This document shows positions 56,836 through 64,000 of a stretch of DNA of 64,000 nt, one piece after another; position 1 is the first letter of the stretch; each line of letters opens with the position of its first letter. The stretch lies in NCBI RefSeq assembly GCF_016785085.1, contig NZ_JAENHO010000012.1, positions 1-64,000 on the forward strand. Reading direction: 5' to 3'. The translations under genes were made by a program, and so were the position numbers. The notes beneath the pieces are model-generated. The model was not told the origin of the DNA. It made no database searches and worked only from the letters and a program-made list of their open reading frames with translations. This DNA comes from Paractinoplanes lichenicola. GTDB lineage: Bacteria > Actinomycetota > Actinomycetes > Mycobacteriales > Micromonosporaceae.

Positions 56836-58482
56836 CTAACTCAGACACTCCGCCGGCAGCAAGAACCAGCGCAGCTTCTCGAAATTCTCGGGAAGCTGCG
56901 CACCCCCGTCGACCGGGTCGGGACGCGACGCCATCAGCTCGCGGGCGTAGTCCAAATACCCAGCCAAGGCGTCTTCGCCGATCGGCGCCGGGCAGCCGGG
57001 CTGCGTGACCGTCCCGTCCCGCCCCAGCTGCAGGTCGGCCAGGGAGAGCTGGGCTTCCTTGGCCGCCAGATGCCGCCACTGCCCCGTCATCGGGTTGAAC
57101 CGATAGTCCGTGAGCAGGCGCGCCCCGCCGGAGGCGATGAGGGACACCGCGGACGCCAGGTAGTCGGCGACCGCGTCGCTGAGGAAGTAGGCGAAGTTGA
57201 GCCGCGACCAGCCCGGCTTGATGCCCTCCCAGCCGGCCTCGATCTCGTTCTCGAACCGGCGCGAGAGCTCGGGCCCGATGCCGAGCAGGCGATGCCCGTA
57301 CGGGCCGGCGCAGGAGCACCCGCCGCGCGCCTGGATGCCGAACAGGTCGTTGAGCAGCGCGACCACGTAGTTGTGATGCAGGTAGTGCTCGCCCGCGCGG
57401 ATCTGGAACGACACGATCGGGAGGCGCGGCGCGGAAAGGTCGCCCAGGATCTCGATGCGCGGCTCGCCCGCCCAGCGGTCCCGGGCCCGCTGCCACAGCC
57501 GGTGCTCCTGGGCGGCGATCGTCTCGGCCCCGACCGTCTGTTTGACCTGGAACACCAGCCCGGCCCGGATCGATTCGACGATGGCCGGGGTGCCGCCCTC
57601 CTCGCGCGCGATCGGGTCGTCGAGGTAGCGGTGGCTGTCGGGATCGACGAAGGCCACCGTGCCGCCGCCGGGCACCGTCGGCACGCTGTTGGCCAGCAGG
57701 TGTTTGCCGACGACGAGCACGCCGGGGGTCTGCGGGCCGCCGGGGAACTTGTGCGGCGACAGGAAGATCGCGTCCTTGCCGGCCATGCTGATCGGCAGGT
57801 AGGGCCCGCCCGCCGCGTAGTCCCAGACGGACAGTGCGCCGTGTTCGCGCAGCAGGGCCGAGATCGCCTCGACGTCGGTGATCAGGCCGGTCACGTTGGA
57901 GGCCGCGCTGAAGCTCCCGATCAGCAAAGGCCTTTTCCCGTACGCCTCCAGGGCCCGCCGCAGGTCGGCGAGGTCGGGGTGGCCGCGCTCGTCGCTGCCG
58001 ATCTCGACGACGTCGGCAATGGACTCGCGCCAGGGCAGCACGTTGGAGTGGTGCTCGTACGGGCCGACGAAGACGACCGGGCGCGCGCTCGCCGGGATGC
58101 GCTCGGTCAGCGCGTACCGCTCGTCGAGGTTCTCGGGGATGCGCAGGCCGAGCAGCGCGACCAGCTTGTTGACGGCCATGGTCGACCCGGAGCCGCAGAA
58201 CAGCACCACGTCGTCGGGGCCGCCGCCGACCGCCCGGTGGATGATCTCGCGGGCCTGTTCGCGCAGCGCGCCGGTCTGGGCCCCGGTCGAGGACGCCTCG
58301 GTGTGCGTGTTGGCGTAACCGGTCAGGACCGTACGGCGGATGTAGTCCTCGACGAAGTCGAGCGCCTGCCCCGACGCGGTCTGATCAGCGTATGTCACCC
58401 GGCGCGGCCCGTACGGCCCGTCGAGCGGCGCGCCCGTGCCGATCGAGCCCTCGCGCAACCGCCGCAGCATCGGTGTGTCCAT
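56836..58482 (-). CDS. Class V aminotransferase / cysteine desulfurase-like enzyme, large form
   Basis: The 548-residue PLP enzyme has VTYADQTASGQAL at the N-terminus, VLFCGSGSTMAVNKLVALL, VGPYEHHSNVLPWRES, VWDYAAGGPY and the PLP lysine in AIFLSPHKFPGGPQTPGVLV. Its GCSCAGPYGHRLLGI segment holds two Cys where cysteine desulfurases have the catalytic one. It is about 140 residues longer than typical SufS/IscS; the extra C-terminal part (TGQWRHLAAKEAQLSL...) is unidentified. GAGGGA precedes ATG 58482. Confidence 0.88.
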   Translation of the reverse strand: MDTPMLRRLREGSIGTGAPLDGPYGPRRVTYADQTASGQALDFVEDYIRRTVLTGYANTHTEASSTGAQTGALREQAREIIHRAVGGGPDDVVLFCGSGSTMAVNKLVALLGLRIPENLDERYALTERIPASARPVVFVGPYEHHSNVLPWRESIADVVEIGSDERGHPDLADLRRALEAYGKRPLLIGSFSAASNVTGLITDVEAISALLREHGALSVWDYAAGGPYLPISMAGKDAIFLSPHKFPGGPQTPGVLVVGKHLLANSVPTVPGGGTVAFVDPDSHRYLDDPIAREEGGTPAIVESIRAGLVFQVKQTVGAETIAAQEHRLWQRARDRWAGEPRIEILGDLSAPRLPIVSFQIRAGEHYLHHNYVVALLNDLFGIQARGGCSCAGPYGHRLLGIGPELSRRFENEIEAGWEGIKPGWSRLNFAYFLSDAVADYLASAVSLIASGGARLLTDYRFNPMTGQWRHLAAKEAQLSLADLQLGRDGTVTQPGCPAPIGEDALAGYLDYARELMASRPDPVDGGAQLPENFEKLRWFLLPAECLS

Positions 58483-58588
58483 GTTTCCCTCGCAGCACTC
58501 GTGGCACCTCAGAAGGCCTTTTGGCACCCAGGTCACCTCCCGGCCGAACCCGGCGACCGGGGCGCCCCGGCGAGCCTAGCCTGGGCTC

Positions 58589-59083
58589 ATGCCGTACGTC
58601 CCCGCCCGGGACGGCCGCCAGCAGCGCGGCCCCTCCGACCGGGCCCCCAGCGTCCCCGACAGCCTCGACGACCTGCACGGCCACAGTGTCGGCGTGCTCG
58701 AACTGCCACGTCACATGGCGGCCGGGCATCGCACGCGCCGCCTGCTCGACCTGGAGGATCCGGCCCAGCAGCGCCAGGCGTATCAGACCGTGCTCTGCCA
58801 GGCCGCCGACTGCTGCGAGATCAACGACCTGCTCAACCCTGGGGTGCTGCGCCGGATCTGGCGGCATCTGCACCTGCCGGCCAAGGTGCGCCAGGAGTGG
58901 GAGAAGCGGCATCCGGCGCTGGCCCGCCCGGCGCTCGGCGAGCAGCCGCCGAAGATCGACACGACCGAGCTGGCCGCGGCCCGGATGAAGTCCGACGGCT
59001 TCCGCCGAGCGCCCCGGCGCACGCCCGGCGGCAGCCTCACCGCCCGGCAGATGATCGTGGCCCGCACCGCCAGCGCCCGCTGA
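58589..59083 (+). CDS. Hypothetical protein
   Basis: The 164-residue protein is polar with an Arg/Pro-rich C-terminus and was not recognised. The central part (HGHSVGVLELPRHMAAGHRTRRLLDLEDPAQQRQAYQTVLCQAADCCEINDLLNPGVLRRIWRHLHLPAKVRQEWEKRHP) is helical and looks conserved. TAGCCT lies 6 bases before the ATG, giving a leaderless start. It ends 5 bases before the convergent GerMN gene. Confidence 0.7.
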   Translation: MPYVPARDGRQQRGPSDRAPSVPDSLDDLHGHSVGVLELPRHMAAGHRTRRLLDLEDPAQQRQAYQTVLCQAADCCEINDLLNPGVLRRIWRHLHLPAKVRQEWEKRHPALARPALGEQPPKIDTTELAAARMKSDGFRRAPRRTPGGSLTARQMIVARTASAR

Positions 59084-59088
59084 TCCGG

Positions 59089-59640
59089 CTACCACAAGTC
59101 GGCGTAGTCGCTGCTCCCCAGGGGTGAGCCGGTCAGTGAGCCGTCGGGCAGGGGCACCTCGAGGGGCTGCCCGTCCCGGGTGAACCGCACCTCGGCCACA
59201 TCCGGGCGGGCGGTCAGCGTGCAGACCATCTGCGCGAAGAGCAGGGACTCGTCGCTGCGGGCACCGCTCTCGCCGACGTCGGGAACCTCCACCGTGGCCA
59301 CCGCGCCGGTGATGCCGCGCGCGGTCAGCACAAGCCCGGACAGCTTGGTGGTCAGCCCCGCGTTGCGCTCGGCGGGGGTGGGCCCGGAGACGAGGCTGCT
59401 CAGCTGGGTCTGCGGCGTCGGGTAGGTCTGCGTGCGGCGCACCTGCTGCACCAGCTTGTCGTCGCGGACGAGACAGATCACCTGGGCCACGTCGCCGACC
59501 GTTTCCGTCGTGCCCGGGCCGGGGCTGGTCAGTGCGTGCCGGGGCAGGCTGACCGGGTGCGGCTCGTCCTGGGCGCCGACCCCGCAGCCGCCCAGCACAA
59601 GAGCGGCGGCCGCCGTCGTGATCGTCCAGACCTTGCGCAT
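59089..59640 (-). CDS. GerMN-domain lipoprotein
   Basis: The 183-residue protein has a lipoprotein signal (AALVLGGCGV, acylated Cys19) and a GerMN-like domain (VICLVRDDKLVQQVRRTQTYPTPQTQLSSLVSGPTPAERNAGLTTKLSG..., FAQMVCTLTARPDVAEVRFTRDGQPL). GerMN lipoproteins often accompany sensor kinases, as LpqB does with MtrAB. CATCAT lies 6 bases before the ATG, as for the response regulator at 62537, and a GTCAC-n6-GTCAC box is upstream, so it probably belongs to that regulon. Confidence 0.85.
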   Translation of the reverse strand: MRKVWTITTAAAALVLGGCGVGAQDEPHPVSLPRHALTSPGPGTTETVGDVAQVICLVRDDKLVQQVRRTQTYPTPQTQLSSLVSGPTPAERNAGLTTKLSGLVLTARGITGAVATVEVPDVGESGARSDESLLFAQMVCTLTARPDVAEVRFTRDGQPLEVPLPDGSLTGSPLGSSDYADLW

Positions 59641-59680
59641 AACCGAATGATGCCCCCGGGCCCGGCCCGCTCCGGCGTCC

Positions 59681-59697
59681 GTCACAGAACTGTCACA
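59681..59697. promoter_or_regulatory. GTCAC-n6-GTCAC box between GerMN and 59777 genes
   Basis: GTCAC at 59681-59685 and 59692-59696 are 11 bases apart, followed by ATCGCCGG. The site lies in the 136-base gap between divergent genes. A near-identical arrangement with ATCTCCGG stands upstream of the response-regulator gene at 62598-62613. Confidence 0.6.
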
Positions 59698-59776
59698 TCG
59701 CCGGGGAGGTTCCGACAACTGCCGGGCGCAGTGTGGAGGGCGTTCCGGTCGAGCAACCCGTGTGAGGACGATCCGT

Positions 59777-60055
59777 ATGACGGTCACCAGCCTGGTCACC
59801 GCCGTCGCCGTCGGCGCCGCCCTGGGCGTCGCGGGCTGGGCCGTCCGCCGCGCCGTGCCGTTCTGGCTGCCCCCGGCGGCCGGGGTGGGCGCGGCCGTGT
59901 TCGCCACGACGATCGCCCGGATCGCCGCCGACCTGCCCACCGGGTTCAGCCTCACCGAGCTCGGCCTGCAGGTCTTTTTCGCCGCGGCCGCGGTCACCGC
60001 AGTGGTGGCCACCGCCGACCGTCACTCCCCCGCGCACAAGGGAGGCCTGCGATGA
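59777..60055 (+). CDS. Small membrane protein upstream of STAS gene
   Basis: The 92-residue protein has three hydrophobic helices (about 4-22, 29-52 and 62-80) and no recognised domain. GAGGA lies 8 bases before the ATG; a GTG 15 bases upstream is the alternative. Its stop overlaps the STAS start (ATGA). It is divergent from the GerMN gene. A membrane partner of the STAS protein is possible but unproven. Confidence 0.7.
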   Translation: MTVTSLVTAVAVGAALGVAGWAVRRAVPFWLPPAAGVGAAVFATTIARIAADLPTGFSLTELGLQVFFAAAAVTAVVATADRHSPAHKGGLR

Positions 60056-60375
60056 TTGCCGTCCGGAACGACGTCGCCGTCGTCACCCCGTCCCACGATC
60101 TCGACGCCGGCGCCGGCGACCTGCTTCGTGAGGTGCTGACCGAGGCGGTCCGCGAGCATTTGCACGTGATCGTCGACATGCACGCGGCGCCGACGATCGA
60201 CTCGACCGGCCTGAGCCTGCTGGTGCGCGCCTACAACGAGGCCAAGGCCCGCGGCGGCACCCTGAGCCTGGCCGCCCCCTCTCGCTACGTGGTGACGGTG
60301 CTGCACACGATGAAGCTGCACCACGTCTTCACGCTCTATCCCGACGTCGACGCCGCGTTGAGGGCTGTTTCGTAA
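60052..60375 (+). CDS. STAS-domain protein (anti-anti-sigma-like)
   Basis: The 107-residue protein has a STAS fold: VAVVTPSHDLDAGAGDLLREVL, then VIVDMHAAPTIDSTGLSLLVRAYNEAKARGGTLSLAAP. The conserved Asp-Ser-Thr (DSTGL) holds the phosphorylatable Ser of anti-anti-sigma factors. GGAGG precedes the ATG. Its stop (TAA) lies inside the terminal repeat of the element at 60359-60525, so the last residues may be set by that insertion. Confidence 0.88.
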   Translation: MIAVRNDVAVVTPSHDLDAGAGDLLREVLTEAVREHLHVIVDMHAAPTIDSTGLSLLVRAYNEAKARGGTLSLAAPSRYVVTVLHTMKLHHVFTLYPDVDAALRAVS

Positions 60376-60525
60376 CTGAGGCGGGGCTGCGGAGGGGCCC
60401 AGATCCCGCCTGGCGGCGTCCCGCGAAAGCCCGGTTCCAACCCCGGGAGCCGAGCTTCCGCGGGCCACCACCAGACGAAATCTGAACCACTCCTCGCACC
60501 CACCCCAGTTACGAAACAGCCCTCA
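60359..60525. mobile_element. MITE-like element with 20-bp perfect terminal inverted repeats
   Basis: TGAGGGCTGTTTCGTAACTG (60359-60378) and its exact complement (60506-60525) bound a 167-base segment with no gene. The interior has a CCCGG-CCGGG hairpin and other G/C-rich stems. The left repeat supplies the TAA stop of the STAS gene and the right repeat the TGA stop of the convergent kinase gene. It could also work as a two-way terminator. No target-site duplication is obvious. Confidence 0.75.
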
Positions 60526-61857
60526 CTCGTCCGGCAGCTCGAGCCGGAACCGGGCGCCCCCGCCGGGACGGTCTAGCAGCACGATCCGGCCGTCGTGGGC
60601 GGCCGCGTGCTCGGCCACGATGGCCAGGCCGAGCCCGGTGCCGTCGCCGCCGCCGCGGGAGTTCGCGGCCGGTCCCCGCACGAAGCGGTCGAAGATCGTC
60701 GAGCGGGACTCGGCCGGCACTCCCGGCCCGGCGTCGTCGACTTCGAGAAACCCCGGGCCCACCCGTACGGCCACCGGCCCGCCCCCGTAGCGCACGGCGT
60801 TGTCGACCAGGTTGCCCAGCGCCTGCTCGACCCGGCGCCGGTCGACGTGCCAGTCGACCGGCGTGCCCGGCACGACCTCGAGCAGGTCGCCCGGCAGCCC
60901 CCGGTCGCGCAGGACCCGCCCGGCCAGCAGCCCGATGTCGGCCGGCTCGCGGTGCACCGGCTGGTCGCTTCGGGCCAGCTCGAGCAGGTCGTCGACGAGC
61001 GACTGGAAGCGGGCGACCTCGTCGGCGATCAGCCCGACGGCGGCCGCCGAGCGCTCGTCGAGGCTGTCGCGCCGCCGGTTGAGCACGCTGACCGCGGCGG
61101 CCAGGGTCTGCAGGGGCGAGCGCAGCTCGTGGCTGACGTCGGCGGCGAACCGGCGGTCGCGCTGCAGCCGGCGCGACAGCTCGTCGGCCATGTGGTTGAA
61201 CGAGGCGGTGAGCCGGCCCAGCTCGGGTTCGGCGTCGGGGTCGAGCCGGGTGTCGAGGTCGCCGTCGGCGATGCCGCTGGCCGCCTCGGCCACCGCCGCC
61301 AGCGGGCGCAGGGCGTGCCGGGTGACGTACCAGCCGACCGCCGCGCCGCCGGCCGACACCATGATCGCCACGGCGGTGAGCACCAGCGCGAGCAGCTGCA
61401 GCGTGCGTTCCAGCTCGCCCAGCGAGACGATCTCGTAGAAGACCGCCTCGCCCTGCACCGGCACGGCCACGACCAGGGCGGCCTCCCCGTCGCGGCGGAT
61501 CCGCTGCGCCCCGGCCTCGCCCGTCGCGGCCAGCTCCTGCAGCTTCCCGGGCACGGCGGACTCGGCGGGCGCTCCGGCGGTGCGCGAGAACCACTCGCCC
61601 CGCCAGGAGAGCAGCACGTAGCGGTCGGCGCCGATGTCGAGCGACTGCAGCAGGTCGCCCACCTTGGGCCGGCCGGTCAGGCCCGCGTTGATCACGGTGG
61701 CGTCGAAGTACGTGGCCCGTACGGCGGCCCGTTCGCGCTCCCGGAACAGCGTGTTGCTGATCAGCTCGTACGACACGAACGTCACGCACGCCGAGAGGGC
61801 CAGCGCGCCGATCGCGAACGCCGCGCTGACCCTGGTGCGCAGGCCGGCCCGTCTCAC
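60523..61857 (-). CDS. Sensor histidine kinase (MtrB-like)
   Basis: The 444-residue kinase has an N-terminal helix (about 8-30), an extracellular region of about 125 residues, a second helix (about 158-185), HAMP (ALRPLAAVAEAASGIADGDL), H-box DRRFAADVSHELRSPLQTLA, N-box LGNLVDNAVRYGG and G-boxes DDAGPGVP and GTGLGLAIV. The GTG start overlaps the response-regulator stop (GTGA). Its stop codon is inside the terminal repeat of the MITE-like element. Confidence 0.92.
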   Translation of the reverse strand: MRRAGLRTRVSAAFAIGALALSACVTFVSYELISNTLFRERERAAVRATYFDATVINAGLTGRPKVGDLLQSLDIGADRYVLLSWRGEWFSRTAGAPAESAVPGKLQELAATGEAGAQRIRRDGEAALVVAVPVQGEAVFYEIVSLGELERTLQLLALVLTAVAIMVSAGGAAVGWYVTRHALRPLAAVAEAASGIADGDLDTRLDPDAEPELGRLTASFNHMADELSRRLQRDRRFAADVSHELRSPLQTLAAAVSVLNRRRDSLDERSAAAVGLIADEVARFQSLVDDLLELARSDQPVHREPADIGLLAGRVLRDRGLPGDLLEVVPGTPVDWHVDRRRVEQALGNLVDNAVRYGGGPVAVRVGPGFLEVDDAGPGVPAESRSTIFDRFVRGPAANSRGGGDGTGLGLAIVAEHAAAHDGRIVLLDRPGGGARFRLELPDE

Positions 61858-62537
61858 GGCTGCAGCTTGTAGCCCAGGCCGCGCACGGTCACCAGGTGCC
61901 GGGGCCGTCCGGTGTTGTCCTCGATCTTGTGCCGGAGCCGGCCCACGTGCACGTCGACCAGGCGCTCGTCGCCGATCTCGTACTCCCAGACCCGGCTCAG
62001 CAGCTGCTGGCGGGAGAGCACCTGGCCCGGGTGCTCGGCCAGCTCGCAGAGCAGCCGGAACTCCGTACGGGTGACCGCGACGGGCTCGCCGTGCAGCCGC
62101 ACCTCCCCCGCCTCGGGCCGGATCTCCAGGTCGCCGAAGGTCAGCACGGTCATGGCCGGGGTGGCGGCCTGCGCGGCCCGGCCCCGGCGGCGCAGTGCCC
62201 GCAGCCGGGCCGCCAGCTCCTTCACGGCGACCGGCTTGACCACGTAGTCGTCGGCGCCGGCCTCGAGCCCGGCCACGATGTCGTGGGTGTCGTCGCGGGC
62301 GCTGACCACGATCACCGGCACGTCGTCGGTGCGGCGCAGCTGCCGGATGCACTCGAAGCCGTCCATGCCGGGCAGCATCAGGTCGACCAGCACGGCGTCC
62401 GCGGGCTGTTTACGCTGCAGCTCGAGGCCCTCCTCGGCGGTGGCCACGGCGTGGGTGACATAGCCCTCGTCCTCCAGGGCCATGGCCAGCGACAGCCGGA
62501 TCCGGTCGTCATCCTCGATCAACAGCACGGCACTCAT
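61854..62537 (-). CDS. OmpR-family response regulator
   Basis: The 227-residue protein has acidic-pocket residues (IEDDDR), phospho-acceptor D52 (VDLMLPG), a conserved Lys in DDYVVKPVAVKEL, and a winged-helix domain (VTRTEFRLLCELAEHPGQVLSRQQLL, ending LVTVRGLGYKLQP). It is co-expressed with the kinase. CATCAT lies 6 bases before the ATG, and a GTCAC-n6-GTCAC box is about 60 bases upstream, suggesting autoregulation. Confidence 0.93.
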   Translation of the reverse strand: MSAVLLIEDDDRIRLSLAMALEDEGYVTHAVATAEEGLELQRKQPADAVLVDLMLPGMDGFECIRQLRRTDDVPVIVVSARDDTHDIVAGLEAGADDYVVKPVAVKELAARLRALRRRGRAAQAATPAMTVLTFGDLEIRPEAGEVRLHGEPVAVTRTEFRLLCELAEHPGQVLSRQQLLSRVWEYEIGDERLVDVHVGRLRHKIEDNTGRPRHLVTVRGLGYKLQP

Positions 62538-62597
62538 ATCCGCATGATGCCGCGCCGAACCCCGCGCGACACGGTTGCGCGGGGAAACCAGGCTTTC

Positions 62598-62613
62598 GTC
62601 ACGCAACCGTCAC
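62598..62613. promoter_or_regulatory. GTCAC-n6-GTCAC box upstream of the response-regulator gene
   Basis: GTCAC at 62598-62602 and 62609-62613 are 11 bases apart and followed by ATCTCCGG. It is the same motif as at 59681-59696. Position about 60 bases before the ATG fits an activator site. Confidence 0.6.
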
Positions 62614-62682
62614 ATCTCCGGAGGGCGATCGCCATCGGCCGCGACCAGCATGGATCGCGGGAACGAACCCTCCCCACAGGGT

Positions 62683-62719
62683 CCGCGCCCGGCCCGCCGG
62701 TTCGGCGGGCGGGGCGCGG
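62683..62719 (-). terminator. Strong hairpin after the carboxylesterase gene
   Basis: CCGCGCCCGGCCCGCC (62683-62698) and GGCGGGCGGGGCGCGG (62704-62719) pair except for one G/G mismatch, with a GGTTC loop, 63 bases past the carboxylesterase stop. It separates that gene from the response-regulator gene on the same strand. Confidence 0.75.
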
Positions 62720-62782
62720 GCTCCCCCGCACACCGGAGAGACCGTCGGCCGCCATCGAGGGCCTCTCCGGCCTGCGCTGCGT

Positions 62783-64000
62783 TCAGCGCAGCGCCCGCCA
62801 GAAGTCGCAGCGATGCTCTCTCTCGACGTCCACCGGCCCGATCGCCCCCGGCGCGAGGCCCATGGTCTGCCCGGCCGGCCACCCCGGGTCCCCGCTGCGA
62901 GCGAAGGCCGTCCAGTAGCCGATCATCTTGGCGGCCAGGTCACGCTGCGCGTCGGTGTAGTAGTCGGACGTGATCGGCTTGCGACCGGCCACCTCGAACA
63001 GCATCGGCAGCTCGGACCCGTGCGAGGCGCCCGCGTCGAAGTCCTTCGGCAGGTCGATCAGCGGCTGGGCGTCCGGGTCGGCGAACTCGTAGTCGAAGCC
63101 GGGCAGCGAGGTCCCCGTCTGGCACGCCATGCTGTCGGTGAACACGTCGCCCCAGGCCACCGCGCCGTCGCCGCCGTAACGCGCGGCCGGATACTCCCGC
63201 ACGATCGCAGCTCCCGCCTCGGCCCCGAACGCCTTGGCGATCACCCCCGGATACTCCCGCGCCGACATGCGCCAGCCCGCCACCGCGAAGATGCCCGACG
63301 TCAGACGCTGCTCGTTGCGGGTCAGCCCGGCCAGCACCGGCACCTTGGCGTGGTCCGCGACGGCCGGGTCCTTCGGCAGCGAGGCCACGCCATAGGTGGC
63401 CGCGCCGTACTTCGCGTACTCCTTCTCGAACCTCGCCACCGGAAGCCCGCGCAGACAATCCAGGTCGGCACAGCCCAGCGCCGTCATCGTGCTCCGCACC
63501 AGGGCGTTCGTCTCGGCCACGGGCCGGAAGAAGTCGAACGGCGCGCTGCCCGTGGGCGTGAAGTCCTTCGGCAACCCGGCGTCACAATCGCCGCTCTGCA
63601 GAATCGCCCGATGGATCAGCCCGCGCGCACCCGGCGCCGTGAGCTGGGCGCACGCGCCGATCGCGCCACCCGACTGCCCCATCAGCGTCACATTGCCCGG
63701 GTCACCCCCGAACTCACCGATGTTGTCGCGCACCCAGCGGAGCGCGGCCTGCTGATCGAGGAAGCCGTAGTTGTCGCCCAGGAACCCGTACAGCCCGAGC
63801 CGGAACTCGACGGTCACCACCACCACGTCCCCCTGCGCGACCATCCTCTTCGGGTCGTAGTCGAAGCCCGCGCCCTCCGAGAAGCCACCGCCGTGCAGCC
63901 ACACGATCACCGGCTTGCCCTCGGCATCCGCCGGCGCGGTCACGTCGAGATAGAGGCAGTCCTCGGCCGCGTCCTTGCGCTGCGGTCCCTGCGCACACGC
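62783..64000 (-). CDS. Type-B carboxylesterase, 5' part beyond the window
   Basis: The visible 405 residues are the C-terminal part of a carboxylesterase. They begin with KDAAEDCLYLDV, the EDCLYL signature near the usual N-terminal third. VIVWLHGGGFSEGAGFDYDP (oxyanion hole), VTLMGQSGGAIGA (catalytic Ser), GLTRNEQRLTSGIF, and DAGASHGSELPMLF with the catalytic His follow. The start lies beyond the right edge, so a signal peptide cannot be judged. The substrate is unknown. Confidence 0.9.
   Translation of the reverse strand, partial: ACAQGPQRKDAAEDCLYLDVTAPADAEGKPVIVWLHGGGFSEGAGFDYDPKRMVAQGDVVVVTVEFRLGLYGFLGDNYGFLDQQAALRWVRDNIGEFGGDPGNVTLMGQSGGAIGACAQLTAPGARGLIHRAILQSGDCDAGLPKDFTPTGSAPFDFFRPVAETNALVRSTMTALGCADLDCLRGLPVARFEKEYAKYGAATYGVASLPKDPAVADHAKVPVLAGLTRNEQRLTSGIFAVAGWRMSAREYPGVIAKAFGAEAGAAIVREYPAARYGGDGAVAWGDVFTDSMACQTGTSLPGFDYEFADPDAQPLIDLPKDFDAGASHGSELPMLFEVAGRKPITSDYYTDAQRDLAAKMIGYWTAFARSGDPGWPAGQTMGLAPGAIGPVDVEREHRCDFWRALR

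Noticed and set aside
60414..60490. tRNA gene inside the MITE-like element
   Set aside because: A GGTTCCAACC stretch resembles a T-loop, and a 7-bp acceptor-like pairing exists, but 7 extra bases separate the T-arm from the acceptor and no D or anticodon arm fits.

Overview
The base composition (very G+C rich throughout), the GTG/TTG starts, the many apparently leaderless genes, the lipoproteins, the MarR/TetR/HxlR regulators and the secreted ricin-lectin plant-polymer enzymes point to a filamentous actinobacterium. The best guess is a Micromonosporaceae member such as Actinoplanes; this is inference from gene style, not from a marker gene. No rRNA, tRNA, CRISPR array or prophage was seen.

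Layout. 1-1025: minisatellite, then the end of an Mrp/Mnh antiporter operon (mnhG) and a BON-domain membrane protein. 1264-6084: a three-gene ABC exporter divergent from an OmpR-type two-component system. 6059-11946: assorted enzymes and membrane proteins with many 3' overlaps and local repeats. 11984-24888: the most coherent block. It is a nine-gene minus-strand operon (DUF2291 lipoprotein, sugar ABC ATPase, permease and binding protein, split transketolase, FGGY kinase, TIM-barrel sugar isomerase, secreted DUF1593 protein), divergent from a second secreted DUF1593 gene and a SorC-type regulator. The enzyme set matches the published bacterial D-apiose route (isomerase, kinase, two-subunit transketolase). 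The two DUF1593 proteins keep the catalytic/calcium aspartates of nucleoside hydrolases, so they are candidate secreted furanosidases feeding the operon. 24881-33840: phosphotransferase, SDR/TetR pair, GNAT, then secreted pectate lyase PL1 (with CebR/LacI-like boxes upstream), ankyrin protein, SPL-type radical SAM protein, glutathione peroxidase and a GH54 arabinofuranosidase. 33868-41169: transporter, flavin enzymes and regulators (MarR, HxlR) with clear palindromic operators, DUF1905, DUF3253, a cysteine-desulfurase-like enzyme, a truncated globin and a macro-domain protein. 41181-46171: rhamnogalacturonan lyase PL11, then a Baeyer-Villiger monooxygenase/esterase operon. 46452-56116: ankyrin protein, methyltransferase, MarR, glutamine-synthetase/amidotransferase pair, hemerythrin, DUF1501/DUF1800 pair, SDR and LigB-type dioxygenase. 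56117-64000: a dead TnpB gene, a large PLP enzyme, a GerMN lipoprotein, a STAS protein, a MITE-like element between two convergent genes, a second two-component system, and the 3' part of a carboxylesterase.

How it fits together. Pectate lyase, rhamnogalacturonan lyase, arabinofuranosidase and a probable apiose importer/catabolic operon together suggest a saprophyte feeding on pectin, including apiose-bearing forms such as rhamnogalacturonan II or apiogalacturonan. Recurrent regulatory themes are GTCAC-n6-GTCAC direct repeats near both two-component systems, and a TAnnnT hexamer 6-8 bases before start codons that lack a ribosome-binding site.
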